A stretch of 64,000 nt of DNA, from assembly GCF_016056375.1 (NCBI RefSeq), contig NZ_JAEDAE010000004.1, forward strand, positions 62,001-126,000, in the 5' to 3' direction. Origin of the DNA: Hymenobacter negativus (GTDB lineage Bacteria > Bacteroidota > Bacteroidia > Cytophagales > Hymenobacteraceae). Below the pieces are notes generated by a model that was not told where the DNA came from, did not search any database, and saw only the letters and a list, made by a program, of their open reading frames with translations. Positions 42,893 through 51,632 of this stretch are shown piece after piece. The stretch's first letter is position 1; the number at the start of each line of letters is the position of its first letter. A program made the translations under genes and the position numbers.

Positions 42893-43031
42893 ACCCACTT
42901 GTCCCCAAACCGACCAATTTATGGGCCGGTTTGCCTCGTTTTTTAATCTGGCCTTAATCTGCGCTTCATCAGCGGCAGGGCGCTTTGGGAGTGGTTGCTG
43001 CCGGGCAGCCAATGATGATTAACAACTTAGG

Positions 43032-43063
43032 TTTGGATTTCCCAAATCAAACCCGTACTTTTG
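43032..43063 (+). promoter_or_regulatory. Promoter of rplU-rpmA
   Basis: TTTG (43032-43035), 20 bases, then TACTTTTG (43056-43063): a full match to the Bacteroidota -33/-7 pattern. The rplU ATG is at 43097, leaving a short 5' UTR. Confidence 0.75.
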
Positions 43064-43096
43064 CCTTCCCATTTCAGAAAAAACCCGCGAAAGCTG

Positions 43097-43402
43097 ATGT
43101 ACGCAATTGTTAACATAGCTGGCCAGCAGACCAAGGTTGAGGCCAACAAATTCGTTTACGCTCACAAACTGGCCGGCAATGTTGGCGATGTAGTAACGCT
43201 GGGCAACGCCCTGCTGACCGACGACAACGGCACCATCACCGTTGGTGCGCCCGAGCTGAACGTTGCCGTAACCGGCACCATTCTCGCCCACGTGAAAGGC
43301 GACAAAGTTCTGGTGTTCAAGAAAAAGCGCCGCAAAGGCTACCAGAAAATGAACGGCCACCGTCAGTCGTTCACCAAAGTAATGATTAACAGCATCGGCT
43401 AG
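43097..43402 (+). CDS. rplU: 50S ribosomal protein L21
   Basis: The product has 101 residues from ATG 43097: MYAIVNIAGQQTKVEANKF, then the L21 core and a basic KKKRRKGYQKMNGHRQ that matches the rRNA-binding family signature. It is the first gene of the usual rplU-rpmA pair. Confidence 0.97.
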   Translation: MYAIVNIAGQQTKVEANKFVYAHKLAGNVGDVVTLGNALLTDDNGTITVGAPELNVAVTGTILAHVKGDKVLVFKKKRRKGYQKMNGHRQSFTKVMINSIG

Positions 43403-43483
43403 TTTTAGCCTTCGTTTGTTATCTAATTCCTCTATTAAACCAGCCGCTTCCGGCCATTTGCCGGCAGCTTTAGCTTCAATACC

Positions 43484-43759
43484 ATGGCTCACAAGAAAGG
43501 TGTCGGCTCGTCCAACAACGGCCGCGAATCGCATTCCAAACGTCTCGGCGTAAAAATCTTCGGTGGCCAGGCCCTCGTTGCCGGTAACATCATCGTGCGT
43601 CAGCGCGGTACTGCCCACCACCCCGGTGCCAACGTTGGCATGGGCAAAGACCACACGCTGTTTGCGCTGGTTGATGGCGAGGTTCAGTTCCGCAAGGGCC
43701 GCAAAGACCGTTCGATTGTGACGGTTATTCCCCGCGAAGTAGTTTCGGTTCCGGCTTAA
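43484..43759 (+). CDS. rpmA: 50S ribosomal protein L27
   Basis: The product has 91 residues: [20 protein letters not shown], then [20 protein letters not shown] and [16 protein letters not shown]. The N-terminus reaches towards the peptidyl transferase centre; no cleaved extension of the Firmicutes kind is present. It lies 81 bases after rplU. Confidence 0.97.
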   Translation: MAHKKGVGSSNNGRESHSKRLGVKIFGGQALVAGNIIVRQRGTAHHPGANVGMGKDHTLFALVDGEVQFRKGRKDRSIVTVIPREVVSVPA

Positions 43760-43776
43760 TTGCCCACCGATTATAA

Positions 43777-43813
43777 GCCAAAAGGGCTGCTCCAACCGGG
43801 CAGCCCTTTTGGC
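43777..43813. terminator. Terminator of rplU-rpmA
   Basis: GCCAAAAGGGCTGC pairs perfectly with GCAGCCCTTTTGGC around 9 bases. It can also serve the convergent outer-membrane protein gene. Confidence 0.8.
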
Positions 43814-43834
43814 GTTGGGGCCTTCCCGACGAGC

Positions 43835-44542
43835 TTAGTCTTGGCTGGTTCTGGCCGCGTGGCGCTGGTTGGCGAGGTAGACCCGCAGGTTTACTTGTGC
43901 GGCTACGTCCCAGGGCGGGCGAGTGCCCGCTTCGGCGGAGTAGGCCGGGGGTGCTTCGATGCCGAGGCCGGCATTGAGGTCGTAGAGCAGACGGCGACCG
44001 GGGCCGCGGTGCTGCGTGCCGCACAGCGCAAACAACGCGGGCGTGACGCGGCCCACGCTCAGGCCCCGGCCCCGCCGCCCGCGTCGGCTACTGAGTTGCG
44101 CAAGTTCGGCGCTGGCTTCCAGGGCCACGTAGTTGCCCCAGGGCTCGGAGCTGGACTGGGATGTACTAGGCTGATTGAAATAATAGCGAGCCCCCATACC
44201 GACACTGGTGCCGGGGGTGGGCAGCAGTGGCGCGCCGCGCCGGCCACGCGGGGCCCGACCGGCCGAGATATCGGCTTCGGCCTGTGCATAGGCACTGAAT
44301 CGGGGGTACAGACGGTATTCGAGACCGAACGAGACAGGCAACAGGAGTTGCCAACTGCGCGCGTCAGGCAGGTAGAACAAATGGGTGAGACGCAGGCCGC
44401 TTTTCAGCAGCAGGCGGGGGCTGGGTACTGAAGATGACGGGACGGCGGCGGGAGCAGTTTGGGCCAGCATTGGGGCTGGCAGCGCAGGTAACAACGCGAT
44501 ACTCAGCACAAAAATGCGCAACCGATGAGCTAGCAATGGCAT
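43835..44542 (-). CDS. Probable outer-membrane beta-barrel protein, tandem copy 1
   Basis: The product has 235 residues. The signal peptide is LRIFVLSIALLPALPAPMLA, followed by alternating beta strands (LLPVSFGLEYRLYPRFSAYA, GMGARYYFNQP, YVALEASAELAQL, YDLNAGLGIEAPP) and a final aromatic-ended strand (AQVNLRVYLAN). It is related to the next gene upstream (44683), which shares the LLLKxGL, G.GARYY.NQ and NAGLG motifs. The function is unknown; a small porin-like or structural barrel is likely. Confidence 0.75.
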   Translation of the reverse strand: MPLLAHRLRIFVLSIALLPALPAPMLAQTAPAAVPSSSVPSPRLLLKSGLRLTHLFYLPDARSWQLLLPVSFGLEYRLYPRFSAYAQAEADISAGRAPRGRRGAPLLPTPGTSVGMGARYYFNQPSTSQSSSEPWGNYVALEASAELAQLSSRRGRRGRGLSVGRVTPALFALCGTQHRGPGRRLLYDLNAGLGIEAPPAYSAEAGTRPPWDVAAQVNLRVYLANQRHAARTSQD

Positions 44543-44682
44543 TAGAACGAGAGAAGCAAAGCAGTTGAGAACTCAAACTGGGATTAAGAAAGCAATTTGC
44601 TCACTCTCAGCCCGCAAGTAATATCGGGCTTATCTATTGGTCATAGCAACCAAGACTGGCTGAGTGCCGGCCCATGCCCCGC

Positions 44683-45312
44683 CTACCGCCCGAAATACAC
44701 GCCGAGGTTGAACTGGGTGGTAATGTTGAGGCTGCTGTTGTTGGGTGTGTAGCCGAGGTAGGAGTCGCTGCGGAGCGGCCCCAGGCCAAGGCCCGCGTTG
44801 AAATCAAGCAGAAAATTGCGGCCCCACCGGCGCTGCATTCCCCACACGGCGTTGAGACTGGGGGCTACGTCGTTGCGGAGGCCGAAGCGTTGGCGTACCT
44901 CGGTGTGGGCCTCCAGGGCCAGATAGTTGCCCACAAAAGAGCCGTGTGGCCGGTTGTGGCGCTCGCGGCCGGCTTGGTTGTAGTAATAGCGCGCGCCCAC
45001 GCCCAGCCCTCCGGCCGGCAGCACGAAGCTGCCATCGCCAACAGTCGCGTTGTTTTTGAAAAGCCGAAAGTCGGCATCGGCCTGGCCGTAGAGCGTGAAC
45101 TTAGAGCTGAGGGCGTATTCGGCTCCCACCGAAAGGGGCAGGCGCATCGACAGGCCATAGTAGCCGGTGTAGCGGAGGGCACGGCCGGCGTTCAGGCCCA
45201 CTTTCAGGAGCAGCTTGTCTGGAGCGGTTTCGGTGGAGGCCGCTTGGCCGTGGCTGAAAGTGGTGCTGGCCAGCAGCAGTAGGCCAGGCAACAGGGAGCG
45301 AACGAGAAGCAT
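44683..45312 (-). CDS. Probable outer-membrane beta-barrel protein, tandem copy 2
   Basis: The product has 209 residues. The signal peptide is LPGLLLLASTTFSHG. LLLKVGLNAGRALRYTGYYG, LPLSVGAEYALSSKFTLYGQ, GLGVGARYYYNQAG, FLLDFNAGLGLGPL and a terminal TQFNLGVYFGR fit a small outer-membrane barrel ending in an aromatic-rich strand. It is a tandem paralog of 43835, 140 bases away. Confidence 0.75.
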   Translation of the reverse strand: MLLVRSLLPGLLLLASTTFSHGQAASTETAPDKLLLKVGLNAGRALRYTGYYGLSMRLPLSVGAEYALSSKFTLYGQADADFRLFKNNATVGDGSFVLPAGGLGVGARYYYNQAGRERHNRPHGSFVGNYLALEAHTEVRQRFGLRNDVAPSLNAVWGMQRRWGRNFLLDFNAGLGLGPLRSDSYLGYTPNNSSLNITTQFNLGVYFGR

Positions 45313-45392
45313 CGTGAAGCAGGAAGCTGAGGTGGAAATTCATCAGCTTAGATTCATCACCAACTCAATCAGTTGCATCCGGCCACCGGGCA

Positions 45393-46172
45393 TCAACCCT
45401 CAGCTGGCAAATTCAGACGGTAGAGTACGGGCTTGCTGGGGCTGGCATCGAGCTCCAGGCTGGTGATTTGAATGTTGAGCAGGTAGAGACCGTCTTCGAC
45501 TTCATCGGGCACGAAAATGAGCTCGGTGATGGTGGCTTCGCGACGCGGCCGGGCAGGGTATTGCCAGAAGGCATGGTGGGCCAGGAGCTGGCCGGCGTCC
45601 TCTTCGCGGTCGACGCTGGGCAGGTCGAGCAGCAGGTGCTGGATGTTGTATTCGGCCAGCCACTCGGCCAGGGCGGGCTCGATGTAGGTGGGGTTGGTGC
45701 CGGAGTAGTGGCGGTGGCGCTTGGCGGCCTCGTTGGGCAGGGTGCGCAGCACGAGGGCTTCGGGCAGGGCGCGGTCGGGCTGGGCCATAAGAGCAGCCTG
45801 CACATCGGCCAGCATTACCACGAGGTCGCCGTTGGGCTGGGACGAGGGGGCTACGCTCACCAAGCGGGCTACGAACAGGAAGCGGCGCAGGCACTGATTG
45901 AGGGTGATGGCTGGGTCGGGCGAGATGTGGCCGTAGCATTCGGTGTGGGTTCCGTTGCCGTGGGGCGTGACGTGGACGCGCTGGTAGTTGGTGCTGCCGC
46001 CCAGCGCCACGCTGCCCAAAAAGCTGCCTACCCGGATGGTATCGAACTGGACGGGCTCGGCCCAGAAACAGTTTACCTGGTCATCGCCGGGAGCCAGGGG
46101 CAGGGAAATATCGAGAGGCGCGGCGGGGTCGTAGGCGTAGGTGCGGCCGGCAAAGGGATAGGTAGGAAGCAA
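45393..46172 (-). CDS. Cyclase family protein (kynurenine formamidase-like)
   Basis: The product has 259 residues. The metal-binding motif of the family is HGNGTHTECYGH (HxGTHxD-like, with Glu in place of Asp). LDISLPLAPGDDQVNCFWAE comes near the start and LLLDLPSVDREEDAGQLLAH later. Members hydrolyse N-formylkynurenine or similar amides or esters. It is the last gene of a minus-strand series hemW - unknown - alpha/beta hydrolase - cyclase. Confidence 0.88.
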   Translation of the reverse strand: MLPTYPFAGRTYAYDPAAPLDISLPLAPGDDQVNCFWAEPVQFDTIRVGSFLGSVALGGSTNYQRVHVTPHGNGTHTECYGHISPDPAITLNQCLRRFLFVARLVSVAPSSQPNGDLVVMLADVQAALMAQPDRALPEALVLRTLPNEAAKRHRHYSGTNPTYIEPALAEWLAEYNIQHLLLDLPSVDREEDAGQLLAHHAFWQYPARPRREATITELIFVPDEVEDGLYLLNIQITSLELDASPSKPVLYRLNLPAEG

Positions 46173-46184
46173 TTTGTGAACAGG

Positions 46185-46892
46185 TTAAGGGTGAGCGGGT
46201 GCTGACGGCGTAGCTGGCGCAACGGAAAAAACAGGACTTGCTTCAGCAGCAAGTTGGTTTAGAATTCGGCTGATTTCAACGGCCTGGCTGATAATAATAA
46301 GGTGGCCGCCAGGCAAAACGTATTGACTGTGCGCAATTCCGGCGGGCAGCAGCCGGTCATCGGTGCCGTGAATGCGAATGGCCACCGGCGCGGTGCGGCC
46401 CGGCCATTGCAGCAGCCGCGCAATGGCCCAACGTGTGAAATCCGGGTCGGTGTCGTGCAGAATCTGGCGCAGCAACTGATAGTCGAGGCCGGTTTTCACC
46501 CCAAAAAACCACTTAGCCAGGCGCGGCAGCCGCGGCAACAGCTGCGGCGGCACCAAATGATACAGGCCCGTAATGCGAGCCAGCTTCCCTAACCAGGGCA
46601 ATTCTGCGGGCCCTACCAAGCTGGAAATGAGCACCACCCGCGCCAGAGGGCGTAGCTGCGCAACTTCCAGCGCCAAAACACCACCGAAGGAAACACCCAC
46701 CAGCCAGCAGGGCTGCGCCGGTGGAATTGCGGCCGCGAGCCGAGCCGCGTAGTGTGGCAAGGTCTCGGGGGCCTTTTGCGGCGGGAGCCAGCGCAGCGTA
46801 TGTGCTTCGCCCTGCAAGCGCAGGAATTGGAACACCCGCTCATCGGCCCCCAAGCCGGGAATAAGATAAAAAACGGGGGGCACGGGTTCCAC
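46185..46892 (-). CDS. Alpha/beta hydrolase
   Basis: The product has about 235 residues if started at GTG 46892, six bases after the stop of the gene before it; no suitable ATG exists near the conserved start PPVFYLIPGLGADERVFQFL. The nucleophile elbow is LVGVSFGGVLALEVA (Ser). The acid and histidine are suggested by IHGTDDRLLPAG and PGGHLIII. It acts in the cytoplasm on an unknown ester or amide. It is 12 bases from the cyclase gene and thus in the same operon. Confidence 0.82.
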   Translation of the reverse strand: MEPVPPVFYLIPGLGADERVFQFLRLQGEAHTLRWLPPQKAPETLPHYAARLAAAIPPAQPCWLVGVSFGGVLALEVAQLRPLARVVLISSLVGPAELPWLGKLARITGLYHLVPPQLLPRLPRLAKWFFGVKTGLDYQLLRQILHDTDPDFTRWAIARLLQWPGRTAPVAIRIHGTDDRLLPAGIAHSQYVLPGGHLIIISQAVEISRILNQLAAEASPVFSVAPATPSAPAHP

Positions 46893-46897
46893 GCCAA

Positions 46898-47329
46898 TTA
46901 CGTATCGAGCCGCACAAACACGCCTTCGAGGTAGAAGATGTTGTGGGGCTGCGGGTCGTCGGGGTCTTCCTCGTCCAGCTCGCCGTCTTCGGTGGCTGGG
47001 TAGGTGACGGATAGTTTCAGGGCCACGCTGGGCAGGGGTACGGGCGGTGCTTCCTCGGAATTGTACTCGAGCAGAGCAGGCCACTCCTGGGCAGCGAGGG
47101 CATCGGCCACTTCTTCCTGCAGGGCTTCGGCGCGGGGGTGGGCCAGGTTCAGCAGGGTATCAAGCGCCTTGAAGGGCAGCGCAAGATGAAAAAAGTGCGT
47201 GTCGTTATCGAAAAACGTGGTGGCCCACACGGTCACGTCGTCGGTATTATCGAAGACAATAGCCACGACGTGAATCTGCTCCACAAAGAAGTCGGCGTCG
47301 TCGGCAATGCTGTCGCTCAGTAGTTTCAT
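46898..47329 (-). CDS. Hypothetical acidic protein in the hemW operon
   Basis: The product has 143 residues. It begins MKLLSDSIADDADFFVEQIH and ends HNIFYLEGVFVRLDT, with many Asp and Glu (DGELDEEDPDDPQPH near the C-terminus). No family is recognised. Its ATG overlaps the hemW stop as ATGA, so it is probably translated together with HemW. A link with haem handling is possible but only by position. Confidence 0.8.
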   Translation of the reverse strand: MKLLSDSIADDADFFVEQIHVVAIVFDNTDDVTVWATTFFDNDTHFFHLALPFKALDTLLNLAHPRAEALQEEVADALAAQEWPALLEYNSEEAPPVPLPSVALKLSVTYPATEDGELDEEDPDDPQPHNIFYLEGVFVRLDT

Positions 47330-48474
47330 TCGGCTACGGCGGGGGGTTGGAACAGCTCCAGCGTGATGTGGTCGGCCAAGAGCTTGCCCGCGTCGGTCAA
47401 GGTAAGGACTTCATTCTGGATAGTGGCCCAGCCGTTGGCCTGCAGCTCGGCGAGGTAGGGGGCGCGGGTAGCCAGCAGGTCGAGGCCGTGGTGGGTGCGC
47501 AGGTGGGCCAGGTCGCAGCCACGGGCGGTGCGCAGCGTGGTGAGCAGGTACTCGTTGGCACGGTCGGTGGCCGTGAGCTCGTCCACGGTCACGGGCACTT
47601 CGCCGCGCTCCAGCACAGCGGCCACGTATTGGGGGTTGTTGGCGAGGGTGAAAAGGCGGTTGCGGCCGTCGTAGCTGTGGGCGCTGGGGCCGAGGCCGAG
47701 GTAAGGCACGCCGCGCCAGTAGTTGGCGTTGTGGCGGCTCTCGCGGCCGGGCCGGCAGAAGTTGCTGATTTCGTATTGCTCGTAGCCGAGAGCGCGCATG
47801 GCAGCCAGCAGCATTTCAAATTGCGTGGCTACGAATTCATCCGGCGCAGGTTTGAAAGTGCCTTTCTGCAGGCGGTGGCCGAAGGCCGTGCCCGGCTCAA
47901 TGGTGAGGGCATAGGCCGAGACGTGCGGTACGCCCAGCGCGAAGGCATTGGCCAAATCGGCTTCCCAGATGTGGTGGCCCGGCGCGGGCACGCCATAAAT
48001 CAGGTCGATGGAGATGTTCTCGAAGCCCGCATCCTGGGCGCGGCGCACGGCCGTGGTCGATTCTTCGGCAGTGTGGGCGCGGTTCATCATCCGCAGGTGC
48101 GGCTCATAAAAGCTTTGCAGGCCGATACTGAGGCGGTTGATGCCGGCGGCTTTCAACTCGGCCAGCTTGGCGGCGCTGAGGTCATCGGGGTTGGCTTCGA
48201 GGGTGATTTCGGCCTGCGGCGAAACGGCGAAGTGGCGATGAATGGCGGCGAAAATCTGACCCAGTTCCTCAGCCGTGAGCAGCGACGGGGTACCGCCGCC
48301 GAAATAGATGGTTTCCAAGGTTGCCCCCACGCCGATGTAGTCGCGCCGCAGCTCAATTTCCCGCACAATGGCCTCTACCAAGCGACTTTTCAGCCCCAGC
48401 GAGGTGCTGAAATGAAAATCGCAGTAATGGCAGGCCTGCTTGCAGAAAGGGATATGAAGGTAGAGGCCGGCCAT
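47326..48474 (-). CDS. hemW: Radical SAM family haem chaperone HemW
   Basis: The product has 382 residues from ATG 48474 (MAGLYLHIPFCKQACHYCDF), which places the CxxxCxxC iron-sulphur motif at the normal spot; ATG 48489 would add five residues. Other marks are IYFGGGTPSLL, LEANPDDL, RLSIGLQSF, ISIDLIYGVP, EQYEISNFCRPG and SRHNANYWRG, the HNxxYW motif of HemW. It carries haem to target enzymes and is not a coproporphyrinogen oxidase despite the likeness to HemN. Confidence 0.95.
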   Translation of the reverse strand: MAGLYLHIPFCKQACHYCDFHFSTSLGLKSRLVEAIVREIELRRDYIGVGATLETIYFGGGTPSLLTAEELGQIFAAIHRHFAVSPQAEITLEANPDDLSAAKLAELKAAGINRLSIGLQSFYEPHLRMMNRAHTAEESTTAVRRAQDAGFENISIDLIYGVPAPGHHIWEADLANAFALGVPHVSAYALTIEPGTAFGHRLQKGTFKPAPDEFVATQFEMLLAAMRALGYEQYEISNFCRPGRESRHNANYWRGVPYLGLGPSAHSYDGRNRLFTLANNPQYVAAVLERGEVPVTVDELTATDRANEYLLTTLRTARGCDLAHLRTHHGLDLLATRAPYLAELQANGWATIQNEVLTLTDAGKLLADHITLELFQPPAVAE

Positions 48475-48634
48475 GTTTTCAGTTAACAATGAGCAGTTAA
48501 CAGTAAATCTATTTCGCGGGCAGAATTGCCCATGCAGAGCGCAAAGGTACCGCCTGACCGTATGACAAGGCCCGGTTTAGGCGCGCTGTTACCTTCGGGA
48601 AATTAAACGCCGCCGTTTGCGTTGTCCACCCCGA

Positions 48635-50497
48635 ATGAATAGGTTTTTACTGCGCTTGTGGGGAATGCTGCTGCTCGGCTGGCTGACGCTGCCACAGCTA
48701 GCCGCGGCCCAAACGCCCGGTCTCGACCCCAACGTGCCCAACCAGCCCGGCCTGGCCACCCCTACCCTGCCACCCCGCGCCACGCCGGCTTCGGCCGCGG
48801 CCACGCGCCGGGTGCTGGCCCACCCGCGCCGGCTGGTGCTCGAAACTGAGGCCATCGACCGGCCGGTACTGCGCCGCTACAAAGTGCGCACCAGTGTGCC
48901 CGATTCGCTGAGCGCGCTGCGCGAAGTGCGCGACCTGGTGCTGGGCTTGCAAGGAGACTCTTACCTCACGGCCTCGGCCGACGAGCTGCACTGGAGCCGC
49001 GACACCGTGCGGGTGCGCCTGTACGTGGGCGAGCAGTTCCGCTGGGCCTACCTGCGCAACGGCAACCTCGGCGATGGCCTGCTGACCCGCGCCGGCTACC
49101 GCGAAAAGTTCTTCCGCCACACGCCCTTCGTGCCCGAGGACTGGGCCAAGCTCCAGGAGCGTATCCTCACCGAAGCCGAAAACCAGGGCTTTCCCTTTGC
49201 CTCGGTTGGCTTGGATTCCGTGCACCTGAGTGGGCACGACATTGCGGGCCGCGTGGTGCTGAAGCGGGGCCGCGTGGTGGTGTTCGACTCGCTGCAGATT
49301 GTGGGCAACAGCAAAACCAAGAAGCGCTTTCTGACCAAGTATTTGCAGATTTTTCCGGGCCAGCCTTTCAGCCAGCAACGCGTGGCCGCCGCTGCCCAGC
49401 TGCTACGCCAGTTGCCTTACGTGAAGCTTCGGGCCGAGCCTGAAGTGCGCTTCGCCCTGGGCCGGGCGCGGGTGTATTTGCTGCTCGACGACCGGCCCAG
49501 CAACCAGTTCGACGCCATCGTGGGCATTCTGCCGAACTCGAACGCCAGCCAGACCGGCGTGCAGTTCACCGGCGACGTCACCATCAACCTGCGCAACATC
49601 AAGGGCGGCGGCAAGCAGCTGGGGCTGCAGTGGCGCAAAACCGACGCCATCTCGCAGCTGCTCGATGCCCAGTACGTGCACCCAAACTTCTTCGGCACAC
49701 CGCTGGAAGTGGCCGGCACTTTCAATCTTTATAAGCAAACCAACGCCTTCCTCACGCTGCGCCCGCGCCTGCAGGTGACCTACCCCACGGCGCGGGCCGG
49801 CCGCGTCAGCTTCTTCACGGAGCAGCGCAACTCGTTTTTGCTCGATACACTGCTGCGGCAAAAAACCGTGCTGCCCGATACCATTGACTCGCAGTACAAT
49901 TCCTACGGCCTGGGCTACGCCTGGAACAGCCTAGACGATTTGTTCTTCCCGCACCGCGGCTACCTCGTGAATGCCCAGGGCGCGGTAGGCACTAAAAAAA
50001 TTGTGAAAAACGGCGAATTGAAACCCGAGCTCTACGACGGCATTCCGCTCAACTCCACCCAATATTCCTTCGGCCTGCGGGCCGAGCGTTACTTCCCGGT
50101 GAAGCGGGCGGGCGTGCTGCTGCTGCGCCTGCGCGGCGAGGGCCTGCTCAATTCACGCCTGTTCGTCAACGATTTGTTCCGGCTGGGCGGGCTGAATTCC
50201 TTGCGCGGCTTCAACGAAAACCAGTTCTACACCAGTTCCTACGCTGTGGCCACGGCCGAGTTCCGCCAGTTCATCGGGCCCGATTCCTACGCGTTTCTCT
50301 TCACCGACCAGGCTTACCTGCGCCACGACATTGAAAGCGACCGGTTCAGCGACCAGCCCACCGGCGTGGGCGCGGGCCTGAGCTTTCGCACGGCGGCCGG
50401 CTTGTTTCAATTCGTGTATTCGGTGGGACGGGCCAGCAATCAGGCGTTCGAGTTGAAATCTTCCAAAATCCACTTCGGCTTGACCAGCCGCTTTTAA
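48635..50497 (+). CDS. BamA/TamA family outer-membrane protein
   Basis: The product has 620 residues from ATG 48635. The signal peptide is WGMLLLGWLTLPQLAAAQ. Two or three POTRA-like units follow in ~70-290 (GRVVVFDSLQIVGNSKTKKR, FLTKYLQIFPGQPFSQQRVA). The Omp85 barrel comes next: IKGGGKQLGLQWRKTDAIS, DLFFPHRGYLVNAQGAVG, LFRLGGLNSLRGFNENQF (the conserved L6-type RGF loop) and a terminal SKIHFGLTSRF. It inserts or exports outer-membrane proteins; it is not BamA itself by length, being shorter, with fewer POTRA units. Confidence 0.93.
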   Translation: MNRFLLRLWGMLLLGWLTLPQLAAAQTPGLDPNVPNQPGLATPTLPPRATPASAAATRRVLAHPRRLVLETEAIDRPVLRRYKVRTSVPDSLSALREVRDLVLGLQGDSYLTASADELHWSRDTVRVRLYVGEQFRWAYLRNGNLGDGLLTRAGYREKFFRHTPFVPEDWAKLQERILTEAENQGFPFASVGLDSVHLSGHDIAGRVVLKRGRVVVFDSLQIVGNSKTKKRFLTKYLQIFPGQPFSQQRVAAAAQLLRQLPYVKLRAEPEVRFALGRARVYLLLDDRPSNQFDAIVGILPNSNASQTGVQFTGDVTINLRNIKGGGKQLGLQWRKTDAISQLLDAQYVHPNFFGTPLEVAGTFNLYKQTNAFLTLRPRLQVTYPTARAGRVSFFTEQRNSFLLDTLLRQKTVLPDTIDSQYNSYGLGYAWNSLDDLFFPHRGYLVNAQGAVGTKKIVKNGELKPELYDGIPLNSTQYSFGLRAERYFPVKRAGVLLLRLRGEGLLNSRLFVNDLFRLGGLNSLRGFNENQFYTSSYAVATAEFRQFIGPDSYAFLFTDQAYLRHDIESDRFSDQPTGVGAGLSFRTAAGLFQFVYSVGRASNQAFELKSSKIHFGLTSRF

Positions 50498-50500
50498 ACT

Positions 50501-50529
50501 GTAGCGCGGACTCGCAAAGTCCACGCTAC
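50501..50529. repeat. Short palindrome GTAGCGCGGACT type
   Basis: GTAGCGCGGACT pairs with AGTCCACGCTAC (one mismatch) around CGCAA. It starts 3 bases after the BamA/TamA-like gene's stop. A possible diverged relative starts near 51114 (TGTAGCGCGAGCC). Confidence 0.65.
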
Positions 50530-50717
50530 GGGCCGCCATATCGTCTGCATTTTTCGGGAACTAAAACGACTTCCCGCCACTGTGGCCGGAATTGGCGAAT
50601 ACGGCCAAATAATTCGTGTCAATTCAGCTGATTTTCAGCGCAGATAAGCCTCGATTCGGATTGGTACATCATTTGTAATTACCCATCCGAAGCCGCCCCT
50701 TTTTGCGGCTCCCTGCC

Positions 50718-51104
50718 ATGAAACTTATCAGCTCGAAATTCATCCATAGCATTGCCCCTCAGCTCGACCTGCTCAACACCATCGGTGGTGGAGTAGCCCA
50801 GCCGCAGCTCCGCATCGACCGTCACCCTAAGGGTGTGATTGTGCGCGTGGCCATGCCCACCGTGTCGGCCAACAGCTTCCGCGTGGTGCTGAACCAGCAG
50901 AAACTGACCGTATTCAGCGACTACCGCCACGAGCCCGACGACCAGCTGGCCGCCCCGCTCTTCGTTCAAACCCTTGACCTGCCCACCAACCTCGACGTAG
51001 CCCGCATCGACGCCATCCACGAAGGCCAGGAGCTGCGCGTGCGCATCCCCTTCCTGAACCCCAACGACCAACAGCGCGAAATCGACATCAAGCGCAACGA
51101 GTAG
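50718..51104 (+). CDS. Hsp20/alpha-crystallin-like protein
   Basis: The product has 128 residues from ATG 50718. The central ~90 residues have the IbpA-like beta-sandwich: PQLRIDRHPKGVIVRVAMPT, FRVVLNQQKLTVFSDY, LFVQTLDLPTNLDVARIDAI, LRVRIPFLNPN (the usual I-x-I/V tail motif is altered). The N-terminal ~25 residues are unlike the family's. It would act as a cytoplasmic holdase; assignment is moderate. A small hairpin (AGCCGC/GCGGCT) lies 4 bases before the ATG. Confidence 0.75.
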   Translation: MKLISSKFIHSIAPQLDLLNTIGGGVAQPQLRIDRHPKGVIVRVAMPTVSANSFRVVLNQQKLTVFSDYRHEPDDQLAAPLFVQTLDLPTNLDVARIDAIHEGQELRVRIPFLNPNDQQREIDIKRNE

Positions 51105-51268
51105 AGCCTATTTGTAGCGCGAGCCGGCGGTCCCTTGCCAGCCACCGGCTCCGCTCCCGCTCCTCGCCGTCGCTTTTTTATACTGCCGGGACCGACCGGC
51201 ACCGCAGTCCACTGATACCGCCGGGACCGACCGGCCGCTTACCGGGTCTTCTGCATTTCACTCTTGAG

Positions 51269-51298
51269 CCACCGCCCGTAGCGGTGGTTTTGTTTTTT
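51269..51298 (+). terminator. Terminator of the Hsp20-like gene
   Basis: CCACCGC pairs with GCGGTGG around CCGTA, followed by TTTTGTTTTTT. Confidence 0.8.
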
Positions 51299-51303
51299 CG
51301 GGC

Positions 51304-51627
51304 CTAACCGAACAACGGGATGATGAGCACGAAGCTCATGAGCACGGCCACGTAGAACCAGCCCATCATCTGGCCCCGGTAGCGGCGCGGCAGGCGGTTG
51401 CTGAGCACCAGCATGGCCGCGATAACCAGCAGGAGGTGCGCCACGAAGAACACCATCGTCTTCACCCAATTGGCCACAATAGTGTTTTCGGGCTGGTTCT
51501 GGTTGGCCTCGCCCAGGCCCGAGGTGAGGTATTGCAGGCCGTAGAAGGCCGCGGTTTCGAAGGCAATGAACAGCCCCAGCCCCGCCAGCAGCGCCGGCCC
51601 GGACGATTTTTCGGAGACGTTGGCCAT
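51304..51627 (-). CDS. Small membrane protein of unknown function
   Basis: The product has 107 residues from ATG 51627 (MANVSEKSSGPALLAG). Three membrane segments are plain: ALLAGLGLFIAFETAAFYGL, MVFFVAHLLLVIAAMLVLS and MMGWFYVAVLMSFVLIIPLF. It lies 5 bases after the VF530-like gene and is probably cotranscribed with it. No family is recognised. Confidence 0.75.
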   Translation of the reverse strand: MANVSEKSSGPALLAGLGLFIAFETAAFYGLQYLTSGLGEANQNQPENTIVANWVKTMVFFVAHLLLVIAAMLVLSNRLPRRYRGQMMGWFYVAVLMSFVLIIPLFG

Positions 51628-51632
51628 GGTGC

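Noticed and set aside
46613..46897. A 94-codon frame starting MAWNPCPPFF inside the alpha/beta hydrolase region
   Set aside because: It is another frame of the same gene; the hydrolase frame (GLGADE, GVSFGG) is clearly the real one, starting at GTG 46892.
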